Shown here: positions 49,791-57,616 of the stretch, piece after piece | Numbering within the stretch: position 1 is the stretch's first letter | How the letters are laid out: each line of letters opens with the position of its first letter | Source: Amygdalobacter indicium | Lineage (GTDB): Bacteria; Bacillota; Clostridia; Saccharofermentanales; Fastidiosipilaceae | Direction of reading: 5' to 3' | Length of the DNA: 64,000 nucleotides | NCBI RefSeq assembly: GCF_029101545.1 | Contig: NZ_CP118866.1 | Location: forward strand, 310,001 to 374,000 | Position numbers and translations under genes: made by a program | The notes under the pieces: model-generated | What the model was told of the DNA's origin: nothing | Seen by the model: the letters and a program-made list of their open reading frames with translations, nothing else | Databases searched by the model: none

Positions 49791-49914
49791 CCCCGGGTGA
49801 AGTTGTTTAGACTGATCTACGGCACATCATCGTCGACTTAGTGCTGCTTCCTTCCGGACCTGACACGATTCACCGATTAAGATTGCGTAGGGCCCAAACA
49901 ACTTGACCCGAGGG
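49791..49914 (-). ncRNA. ffs: signal recognition particle RNA, small (4.5S-like) type
   Basis: The apical hairpin contains the diagnostic GTCCGGAAGGAAGCAGC (SRP domain IV, Ffh-binding). The ends CCCTCGGGTCAAGTTGTTT and AAACAACTTCACCCGGGGG pair. At about 124 bases it lacks the Alu domain of Bacillus scRNA. In the classical position upstream of dnaX. Confidence 0.93.
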
Positions 49915-49927
49915 AAATTACTTTTTC

Positions 49928-49936
49928 ATTATACCA
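49928..49936 (-). promoter_or_regulatory. promoter of the SRP RNA gene
   Basis: On the minus strand TGGTATAAT, an extended -10, about 14 bases upstream of the RNA 5' end. Confidence 0.6.
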
Positions 49937-49965
49937 TAAATTGTGGCCGCAATTGTGGCGGCGGG

Positions 49966-49997
49966 AAAAATAAAACTGCGGCCGGAAAGCCGCAGTT
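49966..49997 (-). terminator. terminator of the surface-protein gene
   Basis: On the minus strand a perfect nine-base stem AACTGCGGC/GCCGCAGTT with loop TTTCCG, then TTATTTTT. It lies between the gene and ffs. Confidence 0.85.
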
Positions 49998-50062
49998 CGG
50001 TTATAGCATTCAATCTTTGCCGGCTTGGCAGTGCAAACCCGAGCCAAGCAGGGATTGAGATG

Positions 50063-51193
50063 TCAGCATTTGTAACGGCGTTTGATTGCATAAACGCAGG
50101 TAGCGGCGATGAAACAAACTAAAGACAGGGAAATGGAAGCTGCCGTTTCACCGGTGCTTTGCACAACACTGGTGTCGTTGGAGGCGACAACTTTGCTGCT
50201 GTATTTGGATTGTTTACGTTCTATAGAAGGAGCAGCCGACTTTTCGTCACTGCTTTTTTGCTCGGATACTCCGGCTTGAGCGCCGGCTTTAGCGGAACTC
50301 TGCTTGTCCTTTTTGGCGGAACTGCGATCGCTGTCTTTGCGCGTTGACAATTTGCCGGTATAGACATCGGGCAGGTTTTTCTGCAGGACAGGGAGGACGA
50401 ACAGATCGTTATCATTATTATTCGATTTGCCATCCTTGATCATTGTGTAACTTAAAGTATAAAACCCGTAATTTAAGTCTTTTTTCGGATTTTCAGCGGC
50501 CCAAAGAGCAGCAGATGCGGGCAATTTATCGTTGGCGTCGTAAGTTACGCCTTCTATTAAATCGACAATTCTTTTAACATCTCCGTTTAATTTCTGCTTG
50601 TGATTTAATTCTTTGATTTTTTTCGTCACGTTGGCGAAAGTGCTCTTTTCACGGCTCGATTCACTGTTTAATAAACCGGTGAAATAGGCCGACGGTGCTT
50701 GCGGCGATTGACTGCCTTCATAATACAATTTCAGGACTTTATCAGTTTCATCGTAGCGAACTTTCTTTAAAGTGTAATTTTTCAATTGCAAATTCAGCAA
50801 CCAGGCTTCCGGTTTAGCGGCGCGGAAATAAAATTCATTGCTGCGCAAATTCTTGGCAGTTTCGCTTGTTCCGCTTAATTTTAAATTGTCGCTTTCAGGT
50901 GAAAAACAGAGTGACGGTAAGTCCGCTTCGGAAAATTTCATCTGTTTCGGAGCTTTCTCAATTGTGCTGCGATCGATGATCATAGCGGTAGATGCGAAAT
51001 TGAGGAAATCGATCTGCTTGATATCTAATTTTAACGGCTTGTTCTGTTGCGTCCAAAGCTCGACTTTAATTTTCGCATCCGTCTTTTGCGCGGCAGAAGC
51101 AGCTTTACTGGTTGCGGGGAGGAGTAATGCCGGCAATACTGCCAGGGAGATTACCCATGCGCCTAAACGGCGTTTTGCCTGATTTGTAAACAT
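50063..51193 (-). CDS. secreted protein with C-terminal sorting-like anchor, unknown function
   Basis: 376 residues with a cleavable signal peptide (WVISLAVLPALLLPATSKAA), a beta-rich middle region without a recognised family, a charged Ser/Lys linker (about 280-330) and a C-terminus of VVQSTGE, a hydrophobic segment and KRRYKC. That layout equals a cell-wall sorting signal, but the pentapeptide would be VQSTG instead of LPxTG. Single-copy; no sortase is present in this window. The ATG at 51193 follows GAGG; an upstream ATG at 51223 is not supported. Confidence 0.6.
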   Translation of the reverse strand: MFTNQAKRRLGAWVISLAVLPALLLPATSKAASAAQKTDAKIKVELWTQQNKPLKLDIKQIDFLNFASTAMIIDRSTIEKAPKQMKFSEADLPSLCFSPESDNLKLSGTSETAKNLRSNEFYFRAAKPEAWLLNLQLKNYTLKKVRYDETDKVLKLYYEGSQSPQAPSAYFTGLLNSESSREKSTFANVTKKIKELNHKQKLNGDVKRIVDLIEGVTYDANDKLPASAALWAAENPKKDLNYGFYTLSYTMIKDGKSNNNDNDLFVLPVLQKNLPDVYTGKLSTRKDSDRSSAKKDKQSSAKAGAQAGVSEQKSSDEKSAAPSIERKQSKYSSKVVASNDTSVVQSTGETAASISLSLVCFIAATCVYAIKRRYKC

Positions 51194-51307
51194 AAGTTTT
51201 ACCTCTTTATTTTGCACTGTCAAACAAGAAGATTACATTTGTGTTACAAAAGCGGAAGCTGAAAAACGTTGATATCCACATTGTTTACCTAAAAAAGAGC
51301 AAAAATA

Positions 51308-51316
51308 TGATATAAT
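51308..51316 (+). promoter_or_regulatory. extended -10 promoter upstream of the thioredoxin-fold protein gene
   Basis: TGATATAAT (TG at 51308, TATAAT at 51311-51316) about 97 bases before the ATG. The rest of the leader contains repeated TTACAGTGA-like elements. Confidence 0.4.
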
Positions 51317-51412
51317 GCAGCTTAAACAGCTTCATTTCCGAACAACATTTCATCTCTATAACTCGTTTGTTACAGTGATATTACAACAGAATTACAGTGA
51401 GGTCAAGTGCCG

Positions 51413-52018
51413 ATGCGCAAAAATTTCAAATTGAGAAGCGGTAGTCCGCGGCCGGGAAGCAGAGAAAAACTGCTCTATTTCATTGGTTTAAGTGTCCTGA
51501 TTATCGTGTTGCTATTTATTGCTGTATTTTTTTATTTACCGGCAAATTATTACAAGGATCGGGCGCAGGAAAGAGAATTGGAGGCCAATATTAAGAATTA
51601 TGTGGCTGAAGCTGTAAATTCCGCCGATAATGTGCTTTTAGCAGCTTCAGCGGAGCCGGGAAGCGACGAAATTACCTTGACAATGAGAAAAATTACTGAT
51701 TTGGCAAGTTTTGTAAAGAAATCCAAACGACCGGTTCTTCTGGCCATCAGAGAATTGGGAAACGGGCGGGCCGAACCGGTGATTGAGCCGCTTTTGGAAG
51801 ATCTGGCGGAGAAATATTACCGCAAACTTTATGTTGTACTTGTCGATCCGGATCAGAAAGACGATTTTCTGGAAAACTTGGATTTTCGCTATGTTCCGAC
51901 TTTTTATTTATGGCAAAGCGGTATAATAAAGGCAGAAATCAGCGGCTATACGGATCAGGCACTGCAGGAGCTGCAGCAGAAAGTACAGGAGATAACTTTA
52001 AGTAATCAAAATCATTGA
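51413..52018 (+). CDS. membrane-anchored thioredoxin-like protein without CxxC
   Basis: About 201 residues: a basic cytoplasmic stretch, one helix (LSVLIIVLLFIAVFFYLP) and an outside domain whose tail SKRPVLLAIRELGNG, YVVLVDPDQKDDF and FRYVPTFYLWQSG reads as a thioredoxin fold (cis-Pro in VPT). No active-site cysteine pair is present. Function unknown. ATG 51413 preferred over GTG 51407 by spacing. The stop codon overlaps a TTGAT motif next to the IS element. Confidence 0.55.
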   Translation: MRKNFKLRSGSPRPGSREKLLYFIGLSVLIIVLLFIAVFFYLPANYYKDRAQERELEANIKNYVAEAVNSADNVLLAASAEPGSDEITLTMRKITDLASFVKKSKRPVLLAIRELGNGRAEPVIEPLLEDLAEKYYRKLYVVLVDPDQKDDFLENLDFRYVPTFYLWQSGIIKAEISGYTDQALQELQQKVQEITLSNQNH

Positions 52019-52183
52019 TAATGGTGATTGAATATGTTAAAATATACTTATAAAGGATATTGCCGTGAACACATCTAATATCACCAATTACAAAAAACGA
52101 TAATCGTCAGATTGTTATTTGTGCCGGAGTATCTACAAGAAACTTTTGTAAGTATAAAAAACAAATAGAAGGGGATGAGGAAA

Positions 52184-53335
52184 TTGCTAAAGAGCTTCAA
52201 AACGGAAATAAATCCGACAGTTGAGCAAAAAATCAAGATTAACAAGACTATCGGCACTTGCAGATATGTTTACAACTTCTATCTTGATCACAACAAAGCC
52301 TTATACGATAAAGGTGAAAAGTTTATGACCGGCAAGAGCTTTAGCGTCTGGCTCAATAATGAGTACATTCCTAATAACCCTGAAAAAGTCTGGATTAAAG
52401 AAGTGTATGCAAAAGCTGTAAAAAAGTCTATTGAAAATGGATGTACTGCATTTACAAGATTTTTTAAACATCAAAGTGCTTTTCCTAATTTCAAAAAGAA
52501 AGGTAAATCTGATGTAAAAATGTATTTCGTAAAGAATAATCCTAAGGATTGCAGAAGTGAGAGACATAGGCTGAACATACCTACTTTAGGTTGGGTACGC
52601 ATTAAAGAAAAAGGCTATATACCGACAACTAAAGACGGCTGGAAAATCAAAAGCGGTACAGTATCCATCAAAGCGGGCAGATATTATGTGTCAGCTCTTG
52701 TGGAAATGCCTGCCGCTAAGATTGCTGATAACAGCAATGACGGTATAGGAATTGACCTTGGATTGAAAGACTTGGCGATTGTTTCTAACGGCAAAACTTA
52801 TAGAAATATCAACAAGTCGGCAAGAGTTAAAAAATTGGAAAAGAAATTGCGCCGAGAACAAAGATGTCTCTCACGCAAGTATGAGAATTTAAAGAAAGGA
52901 AAGTCCACTCAAAAGAATATACAAAAGCAAAAGCTTAAAGTGCAAAGAGTTTATCATAAAATGGATAATATCCGTACTGACTATATCAACAAATCAATAG
53001 CCGAGATAGTGAAAGCCAAGCCGTCTTATATAACTATTGAAGATTTGAATGTATCAGGAATGATGAAGAACAGACATCTATCCAAAGCCGTTGCATCACA
53101 AAAGTTCTATGAATTTAGAACTAAGCTTAAAGCTAAGTGTGATGAAACAGGTATTGAATTAAGAGTCGTAGACAGATGGTATCCATCGTCCAAAACGTGT
53201 CACTGCTGTGGAACTGTCAAGAAAGATTTGAAGCTTTCAGATAGAATATACCGTTGTAATTGTGGCTATGTCGAGGATAGGGATTTTAATGCAGCACTTA
53301 ATCTGAGAGATGCTTTAACTTACGAAGTTGCATAA
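52184..53335 (+). CDS. tnpB: TnpB RNA-guided nuclease (OrfB transposase-associated)
   Basis: Ancestor family of Cas12 nucleases. Residues counted from the TTG start at 52184: helix-turn-helix N-terminal part (LLKSFKTEINPTVEQKIKIN), RuvC Asp191 in GIGIDLGLKDL, Glu286 in YITIEDLNVSG, zinc finger CHCCG...CNCG, RuvC Asp in EDRDFNAALNLR. All catalytic residues are intact. ATG 52175 abuts AGGGG without spacing, while TTG 52184 has nine bases and yields the normal family N-terminus. Length 383, normal. Likely cuts near a TTGAT-like TAM under omega-RNA guidance. Confidence 0.93.
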   Translation: MLKSFKTEINPTVEQKIKINKTIGTCRYVYNFYLDHNKALYDKGEKFMTGKSFSVWLNNEYIPNNPEKVWIKEVYAKAVKKSIENGCTAFTRFFKHQSAFPNFKKKGKSDVKMYFVKNNPKDCRSERHRLNIPTLGWVRIKEKGYIPTTKDGWKIKSGTVSIKAGRYYVSALVEMPAAKIADNSNDGIGIDLGLKDLAIVSNGKTYRNINKSARVKKLEKKLRREQRCLSRKYENLKKGKSTQKNIQKQKLKVQRVYHKMDNIRTDYINKSIAEIVKAKPSYITIEDLNVSGMMKNRHLSKAVASQKFYEFRTKLKAKCDETGIELRVVDRWYPSSKTCHCCGTVKKDLKLSDRIYRCNCGYVEDRDFNAALNLRDALTYEVA

Positions 53336-53510
53336 TGAAAGCAAACGTAAGTATGTACTGCGGGCTATCGCAGGAATTTACGACTGTGGAGTGTACAAGA
53401 GCTTGTGAGTAGCGTATTGTTTGCAATCGCCAAAGCATACACGTTGAAGCAGTAAGAAGTATCCGCAAGGACTTTAATTTCTCGATGTGGTTGAGTATGT
53501 TTCAACACAT
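53336..53510 (+). ncRNA. candidate omega-RNA (reRNA) 3' of tnpB
   Basis: Directly after the tnpB stop the sequence has nested inverted repeats: GCAAAC (53341-53346) with GTTTGC (53419-53424), CTGCG (53358) with CGCAG (53369), and the terminal hairpin near 53484-53508. This is where TnpB omega-RNAs are encoded, with the guide at the right end of the element. If so, the guide would be the bases following the element, i.e. the 5' end of the ispF-like gene. Confidence 0.4.
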
Positions 53511-53530
53511 TTTGAGTGGCAGATAACGGA

Positions 53531-54118
53531 ATGGTTGTTACACGGGTAGGATTTGGGGAAGATTCGCATGCTTTTGTCAGGGATCTTGTGTCTTTACAGG
53601 CGGAACATAATGTTTCCGTACTTTCCGCCGACTATATCACTTTAGCGGGGGCGAAGATCAATACCCCGCTCAAACTGCAGGCCAACAGTGACGGAGATGT
53701 AGTTTTGCATGCTGTTTGTCGAGCTTTGCAAACTTTAAGCGGTCGTGAAGTTTTAGGTGAAATTGCCGATAAGCGCGTTCAGGCCGGTCACTTTGACAGT
53801 GCCTATTTTGTCAATTTGGCTTTACAGGATTTATATGCCCAAACTTCAACTGTTTATCGTTGCTGGCGTAATTTGTATATCAGTCAAATTGCTTTGCAAA
53901 TTGAAGCGGCTGCACCGAAGCTTTCGCCGTATTATGCAGAAATGAAAAGTAATATTGTCCGCATCTTTAACAGTTCACCGGTAACGACTGAGTATCCTTT
54001 GACAGTCGAGCAGGTAGGAATAAGTGCTATGAGCGGTGAAGGTTTGACGGCTGTCGGCAGCGGCAAGGGTATTGCCGTAAGAGCTTTGGTGACGGTATGT
54101 ACTGAGATAGAAATGTAA
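53531..54118 (+). CDS. divergent IspF-like 2-C-methyl-D-erythritol 2,4-cyclodiphosphate synthase
   Basis: MEP-pathway cyclase family: metal ligands are retained in GFGEDSHAF and SDGDVVLHA, and PKLSPYYAEMKSNI and SGEGLTAVGSGKGIAVRA match later blocks. It differs from the family where the substrate-binding HSDGD His is Asn (ANSDGD), FPDTD is lost and TTTE is replaced by EQVGISAM. Length 195, above the usual 160. Starts: GTG 53516 or ATG 53531, neither with a good ribosome-binding site, because the mobile element ends here. Confidence 0.7.
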   Translation: MVVTRVGFGEDSHAFVRDLVSLQAEHNVSVLSADYITLAGAKINTPLKLQANSDGDVVLHAVCRALQTLSGREVLGEIADKRVQAGHFDSAYFVNLALQDLYAQTSTVYRCWRNLYISQIALQIEAAAPKLSPYYAEMKSNIVRIFNSSPVTTEYPLTVEQVGISAMSGEGLTAVGSGKGIAVRALVTVCTEIEM

Positions 54119-54167
54119 TTTGGAGGACATTAAAGACAACTCCAATATGAAGAAAAGAGGTAAAAAT

Positions 54168-55085
54168 ATGTTTGATATAATTATTGTCGGCGGCGGTCCT
54201 GCCGGAATAAGTGCAGGCATTTATGCTCATACTCGCGGCTTGAAAGTTTTGCTGTTGGAGCAGAAGAGCTTAGGCGGTTTAATTGCCGGCGTGTCTGTTG
54301 TTACGCACTATTTGGGAGCTTTACCGCAGGAAAACGGGCGGGCTTTTGCGGACAGAATGGCGCTGCAGGCTGAAAGTTATAATCTGCCTGTACGTTATGA
54401 GCAGGTAAAAAAGACGGAATTGGCGGAACATATCAAGACTGTTTGTACGGATAAAGAGGAATATCGGGCTAAGTGCGTAATTATAGCTAACGGTTGTCAT
54501 CCGCTGGATTTGCAAATTCCCGGAGAAAAACAGCTTTACGGAACTTATTACGGCTTAAATGCGGTCAGAGACGGTCAACGATTCCGCAAACATAGAGTGT
54601 TTGTGGTCGGCGGCGGTGACGGAGCGGCAAAAGAAGCCCTATTTTTATCTACATTTGTGCAGGAAGTGGTAATTGTCAATCTGACTGCCGGTCTCACCTG
54701 TATAGACGAGTTCAAACAAAAAATTGTGCAGGCACCGAATATTACAGTATGGAATAATACTTCGATTCAGGGTATAAAAGGCACAAATCAATTGGAAAGC
54801 ATAACTGTTTGGCATCGGGAAACGGGGCTTTCGGAAGAGGTGGAAGCGCAGGCCTGCGGTATTTTTGTGTATGCCGGTATTACGCCGAACAGTGAAATTT
54901 ATCCGGAATTGCATTTGCAACAAGGGTATATAAATACAGATGCGAAGATGCAAACGGAACTAAGCGGTGTATTTGCCGCCGGCGATATTCGTTTGAAAGA
55001 TGTGCGCCAGATTTCTACGGCCGTCAGTGACGGAACAATAGCGGCAATCAATGCACAGAAATATATTCAGAGTGAAAATTTCTGA
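54168..55085 (+). CDS. thioredoxin reductase-like flavoprotein without CxxC
   Basis: A 305-residue FAD/NADPH protein with TrxB-like layout: GGGPAGISAGIYAHTRGL, LGGLIAGVSVVTHYLG, VVGGGDGAAKEALFLST and GVFAAGDIRLKDVRQIS. The redox-active CAxC region of TrxB reads YYGLNAVRDG, so no disulfide is available. It could be a ferredoxin- or flavodoxin-linked reductase or act in a multi-protein system. Start ATG 54168 follows AAGAGG. Same direction as ispF, with about 50 bases between. Confidence 0.75.
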   Translation: MFDIIIVGGGPAGISAGIYAHTRGLKVLLLEQKSLGGLIAGVSVVTHYLGALPQENGRAFADRMALQAESYNLPVRYEQVKKTELAEHIKTVCTDKEEYRAKCVIIANGCHPLDLQIPGEKQLYGTYYGLNAVRDGQRFRKHRVFVVGGGDGAAKEALFLSTFVQEVVIVNLTAGLTCIDEFKQKIVQAPNITVWNNTSIQGIKGTNQLESITVWHRETGLSEEVEAQACGIFVYAGITPNSEIYPELHLQQGYINTDAKMQTELSGVFAAGDIRLKDVRQISTAVSDGTIAAINAQKYIQSENF

Positions 55086-55118
55086 TTTTTTTAGCTGCTT
55101 TCTGCAGCTTCTAAGGCG

Positions 55119-55143
55119 GAACACCGACATTTTGTCGGTGTTC
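55119..55143. terminator. bidirectional terminator between convergent genes
   Basis: Perfect 11-base stem GAACACCGACA/TGTCGGTGTTC with a three-base loop; a second hairpin AGCTGC/GCAGCT lies at 55093-55109. It separates the TrxB-like and ispD genes. Confidence 0.8.
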
Positions 55144-55145
55144 AA

Positions 55146-55994
55146 TTATTTCAGACGCTCCAGATCGGAGAAAGATGTCAACTTAAAATTGTTTTCCTCT
55201 CCTTTAACATAACGGATATCGCCACCGTAAGCGGCATAAAGACTGCTGTCATCGGTGAAATGCTCGTAAAAACTTTTGTGTTCCGCGGTTATCGGCGGTA
55301 AAAAGGATAAAAGATAGGAGAGAGCGGTGGAACTGAAAACCTGCGGTGTCTGCAAGGCGAACAAGCGGCTGCGGTCCAAATGCTCCGGTTTATTATTTTC
55401 ACCGGCATTGAAATAGACAACCGAGTCGCTGAGCGGCAACATAGGAATTGCCGTGTGATAAAGCCAAGCGTTGATTAAAAGGCGATCAAGCAGTTCGTCC
55501 GACACCTGCAACCGAGCCGCATCATGAATGAAAAACAATTCTTCTGCCGGCGTAAAAGTTACGGGCGCAACTGAAGATTCAGGCAAATTTATCGATCTTA
55601 AAGCCTGTATCGCTGTAGCTTCTCGGGCAAAGCTGCCGTCAACAAAACAAATTTCTACCGGATTTTCCGTATAACATAAGGGAGAGAATAATTCCCGCTC
55701 TTCTTTCCGGGTAGCTATTATCAGTCGGAATTTCAGGTTTATTTGTGCCGATAAGGCGAGTAATTGCGCTTTTTTTGTCGGCGGACAGGATAATTTCTCT
55801 GCTTCCTGTTGTAGGCGTCGGCGGAAAATTTCAGGGTTACGGTAATAAACGTCGATGTATTCCGTCAGACGGCGCCAAAGCCGGGAAAAAATCACTTCAC
55901 CGTTATATTTGTACAACAGTTTATTGACCGCTTGCCCGAAACGCTGTCCCTGACCGGCTGCCAGGAGCAAAAAATTAATTGTTAAATTATTCAT
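55146..55994 (-). CDS. ispD: 2-C-methyl-D-erythritol 4-phosphate cytidylyltransferase (IspD)
   Basis: Nucleotidyltransferase of the MEP pathway: FLLLAAGQGQRFG with the Lys/Arg-containing loop, FIHDAARLQVSDELLDRLL, TPQVFSSTALSYLL and TDDSSLYAAYGG. It contains an insertion of about 45 residues after residue 40, and the whole is divergent. Expected partner of the IspF-like protein upstream, but ispD and ispF are not adjacent and face each other across the flavoprotein gene. The ATG at 55994 follows AGCGGAGG; upstream frame ignored. Confidence 0.82.
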   Translation of the reverse strand: MNNLTINFLLLAAGQGQRFGQAVNKLLYKYNGEVIFSRLWRRLTEYIDVYYRNPEIFRRRLQQEAEKLSCPPTKKAQLLALSAQINLKFRLIIATRKEERELFSPLCYTENPVEICFVDGSFAREATAIQALRSINLPESSVAPVTFTPAEELFFIHDAARLQVSDELLDRLLINAWLYHTAIPMLPLSDSVVYFNAGENNKPEHLDRSRLFALQTPQVFSSTALSYLLSFLPPITAEHKSFYEHFTDDSSLYAAYGGDIRYVKGEENNFKLTSFSDLERLK

Positions 55995-56111
55995 CATTGC
56001 CTCCGCTTTTGACATTATAGCAAGTTTTGGAATTTTTGAATGAAAAAAATTACTTTTTTCCCGTGACATACTTTACAATTAAAGGATGAATTGCAAGAGG
56101 TGGAATTAAAC

Positions 56112-57512
56112 ATGGCCAAGACGAAGAAGATATATATTTGCTCCGAGTGTAATTATGAGAGCATTAATTGGTTGGGACGCTGCCCCAATTGTCAAAGCTG
56201 GAACAGTTTCACGGAAGAAACGCGCATCCCGGAAACTGCCGCCACTGACAAAGGCATTAATTCGTGGCTTGAAGATACGGCGGGCCGAAGCGAGGCTGTG
56301 GAATTGAATCAGGCTGCCGGTGTAATAGAGAGCCGTTTCGCACCGTTAAAAGATTTTACGGATTTTAATCGGGTTTTAGGCGGAGGTCTGGTTAAAGGTT
56401 CGTTAACTTTGTTGGGCGGAGAACCGGGAATAGGAAAATCCACCTTGCTCCTGCAATTATGTCGCTCCGTTGCCGCCGCCAGAATTTTATATGTTTGCGG
56501 AGAAGAGTCGCCGGCCCAAATTAAGTTGCGGGCGGATCGCCTGGGTATCAAAAGAAGCGGCATTTATTTGTATCCGGAAGTCAATTTTCATAAAATTTGT
56601 CAAATGGCGCAGAAGTTGCAGGCGGATTTGTTGATTGTTGATTCTATTCAGACTGTATATATGCCTGAAAGCAGCGGAAATCTGGGCGCTGTCAGTCAAA
56701 TCAAGAATGCGGCCGCCGGCTTTTTGCGCTTGTGTAAGTCCAAAGGTATAACCGGGATTCTAGTCGGCCATGTGACAAAAGAGGGCCAAATTGCCGGCCC
56801 TTTGGTTTTGGAACATATGGTTGATACGGTTCTGATGTTTGAAGGCGATGCCAATCATGATTTGCGGATGCTCAGAGCGACAAAAAATCGTTTCGGTACA
56901 GTTAATGAGCTGGCAGTTTTTCAGATGACCAATACCGGTTTGCAGGAGATTCAAAATCCGTCACATATGCTGTTGGCCAATCGCCCCGAAGGAGTAAGCG
57001 GTTCGGCTGTTACGGCTCAACTTGAGGGGGTACGGCCGCTTTTGCTGGAAGTACAGGCTTTGCTGAATAATGCCAATATCGGTCAGGCGATGCGGATGAC
57101 GCAGGGCTTTGATCGCAATCGTCTTAACATGCTGCTTGCCCTGCTCAGTAAGCAGTTTTCACTTAATTTGTTGAATTACGATGCTTTTATTAATGTAATC
57201 GGCGGTCTGCGGATTATTGAACCGGCGTGTGATCTGGCAGTCGCTGCAGCCATATTGTCTTCTTATTATGATATGCCTTTGCCGAATAATAGCCTGTTTT
57301 TGGGTGAGTTGGGTCTCACGGGTGAATTAAGATCGGTCAATAATATAGAAAGACGTTTGAATGAGGCTAAAGGTTTGGGAATAAATCAGGTCTTTTTACC
57401 GTCGGCCGATAAGAGCGCTTTAAGTAAAAGTTCTCTGTCCACCTCGTTGAATCTTTATTTTCTCGATCAGCTGAAACAGTTGACAGATATCTGTTGGCAG
57501 AAAACAACTTAA
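56112..57512 (+). CDS. radA: DNA repair protein RadA (Sms)
   Basis: Zinc finger ICSECNYE...CPNCQSWN, RecA-like Walker A GGEPGIGKSTLLLQL, the RadA-specific KNRFG motif in ATKNRFGTVNE, and the Lon-like C-terminal domain. Branch migration factor in recombination repair. ATG 56112 follows AGAGGTGG with eight bases spacing; the TTG at 56091 is not used. Followed by a diadenylate cyclase gene; in Bacillus the neighbour is disA, another such cyclase. Confidence 0.96.
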   Translation: MAKTKKIYICSECNYESINWLGRCPNCQSWNSFTEETRIPETAATDKGINSWLEDTAGRSEAVELNQAAGVIESRFAPLKDFTDFNRVLGGGLVKGSLTLLGGEPGIGKSTLLLQLCRSVAAARILYVCGEESPAQIKLRADRLGIKRSGIYLYPEVNFHKICQMAQKLQADLLIVDSIQTVYMPESSGNLGAVSQIKNAAAGFLRLCKSKGITGILVGHVTKEGQIAGPLVLEHMVDTVLMFEGDANHDLRMLRATKNRFGTVNELAVFQMTNTGLQEIQNPSHMLLANRPEGVSGSAVTAQLEGVRPLLLEVQALLNNANIGQAMRMTQGFDRNRLNMLLALLSKQFSLNLLNYDAFINVIGGLRIIEPACDLAVAAAILSSYYDMPLPNNSLFLGELGLTGELRSVNNIERRLNEAKGLGINQVFLPSADKSALSKSSLSTSLNLYFLDQLKQLTDICWQKTT

Positions 57513-57616
57513 TATTAAATTTGTCATATTAAGTTCGACATATTTTAAGAGGAAAAAATTCAAGTAAGAATTTCGGCTATGTGTTAATATGATAAATGGA
57601 ACGGTAGGAATGAACA

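Larger units (their letters stand above)
52019..53510 (+). mobile_element. IS605-type element carrying only tnpB
   Basis: A single TnpB gene is flanked by non-coding ends with internal hairpins and no inverted repeats, as in IS200/IS605 elements. The left boundary is placed after TTGAT (52014-52018), the target type known from ISDra2. The right boundary is placed after the hairpin TGTGGTTGA/TCAACACA (53484-53508). Without a sister copy the borders are approximate. No tnpA is present, so it cannot move alone. Confidence 0.55.

Noticed and set aside
52085..52225. Stop-free stretch overlapping the tnpB start in another frame
   Set aside because: It has no start codon or recognised family; too short to call a tnpA remnant.
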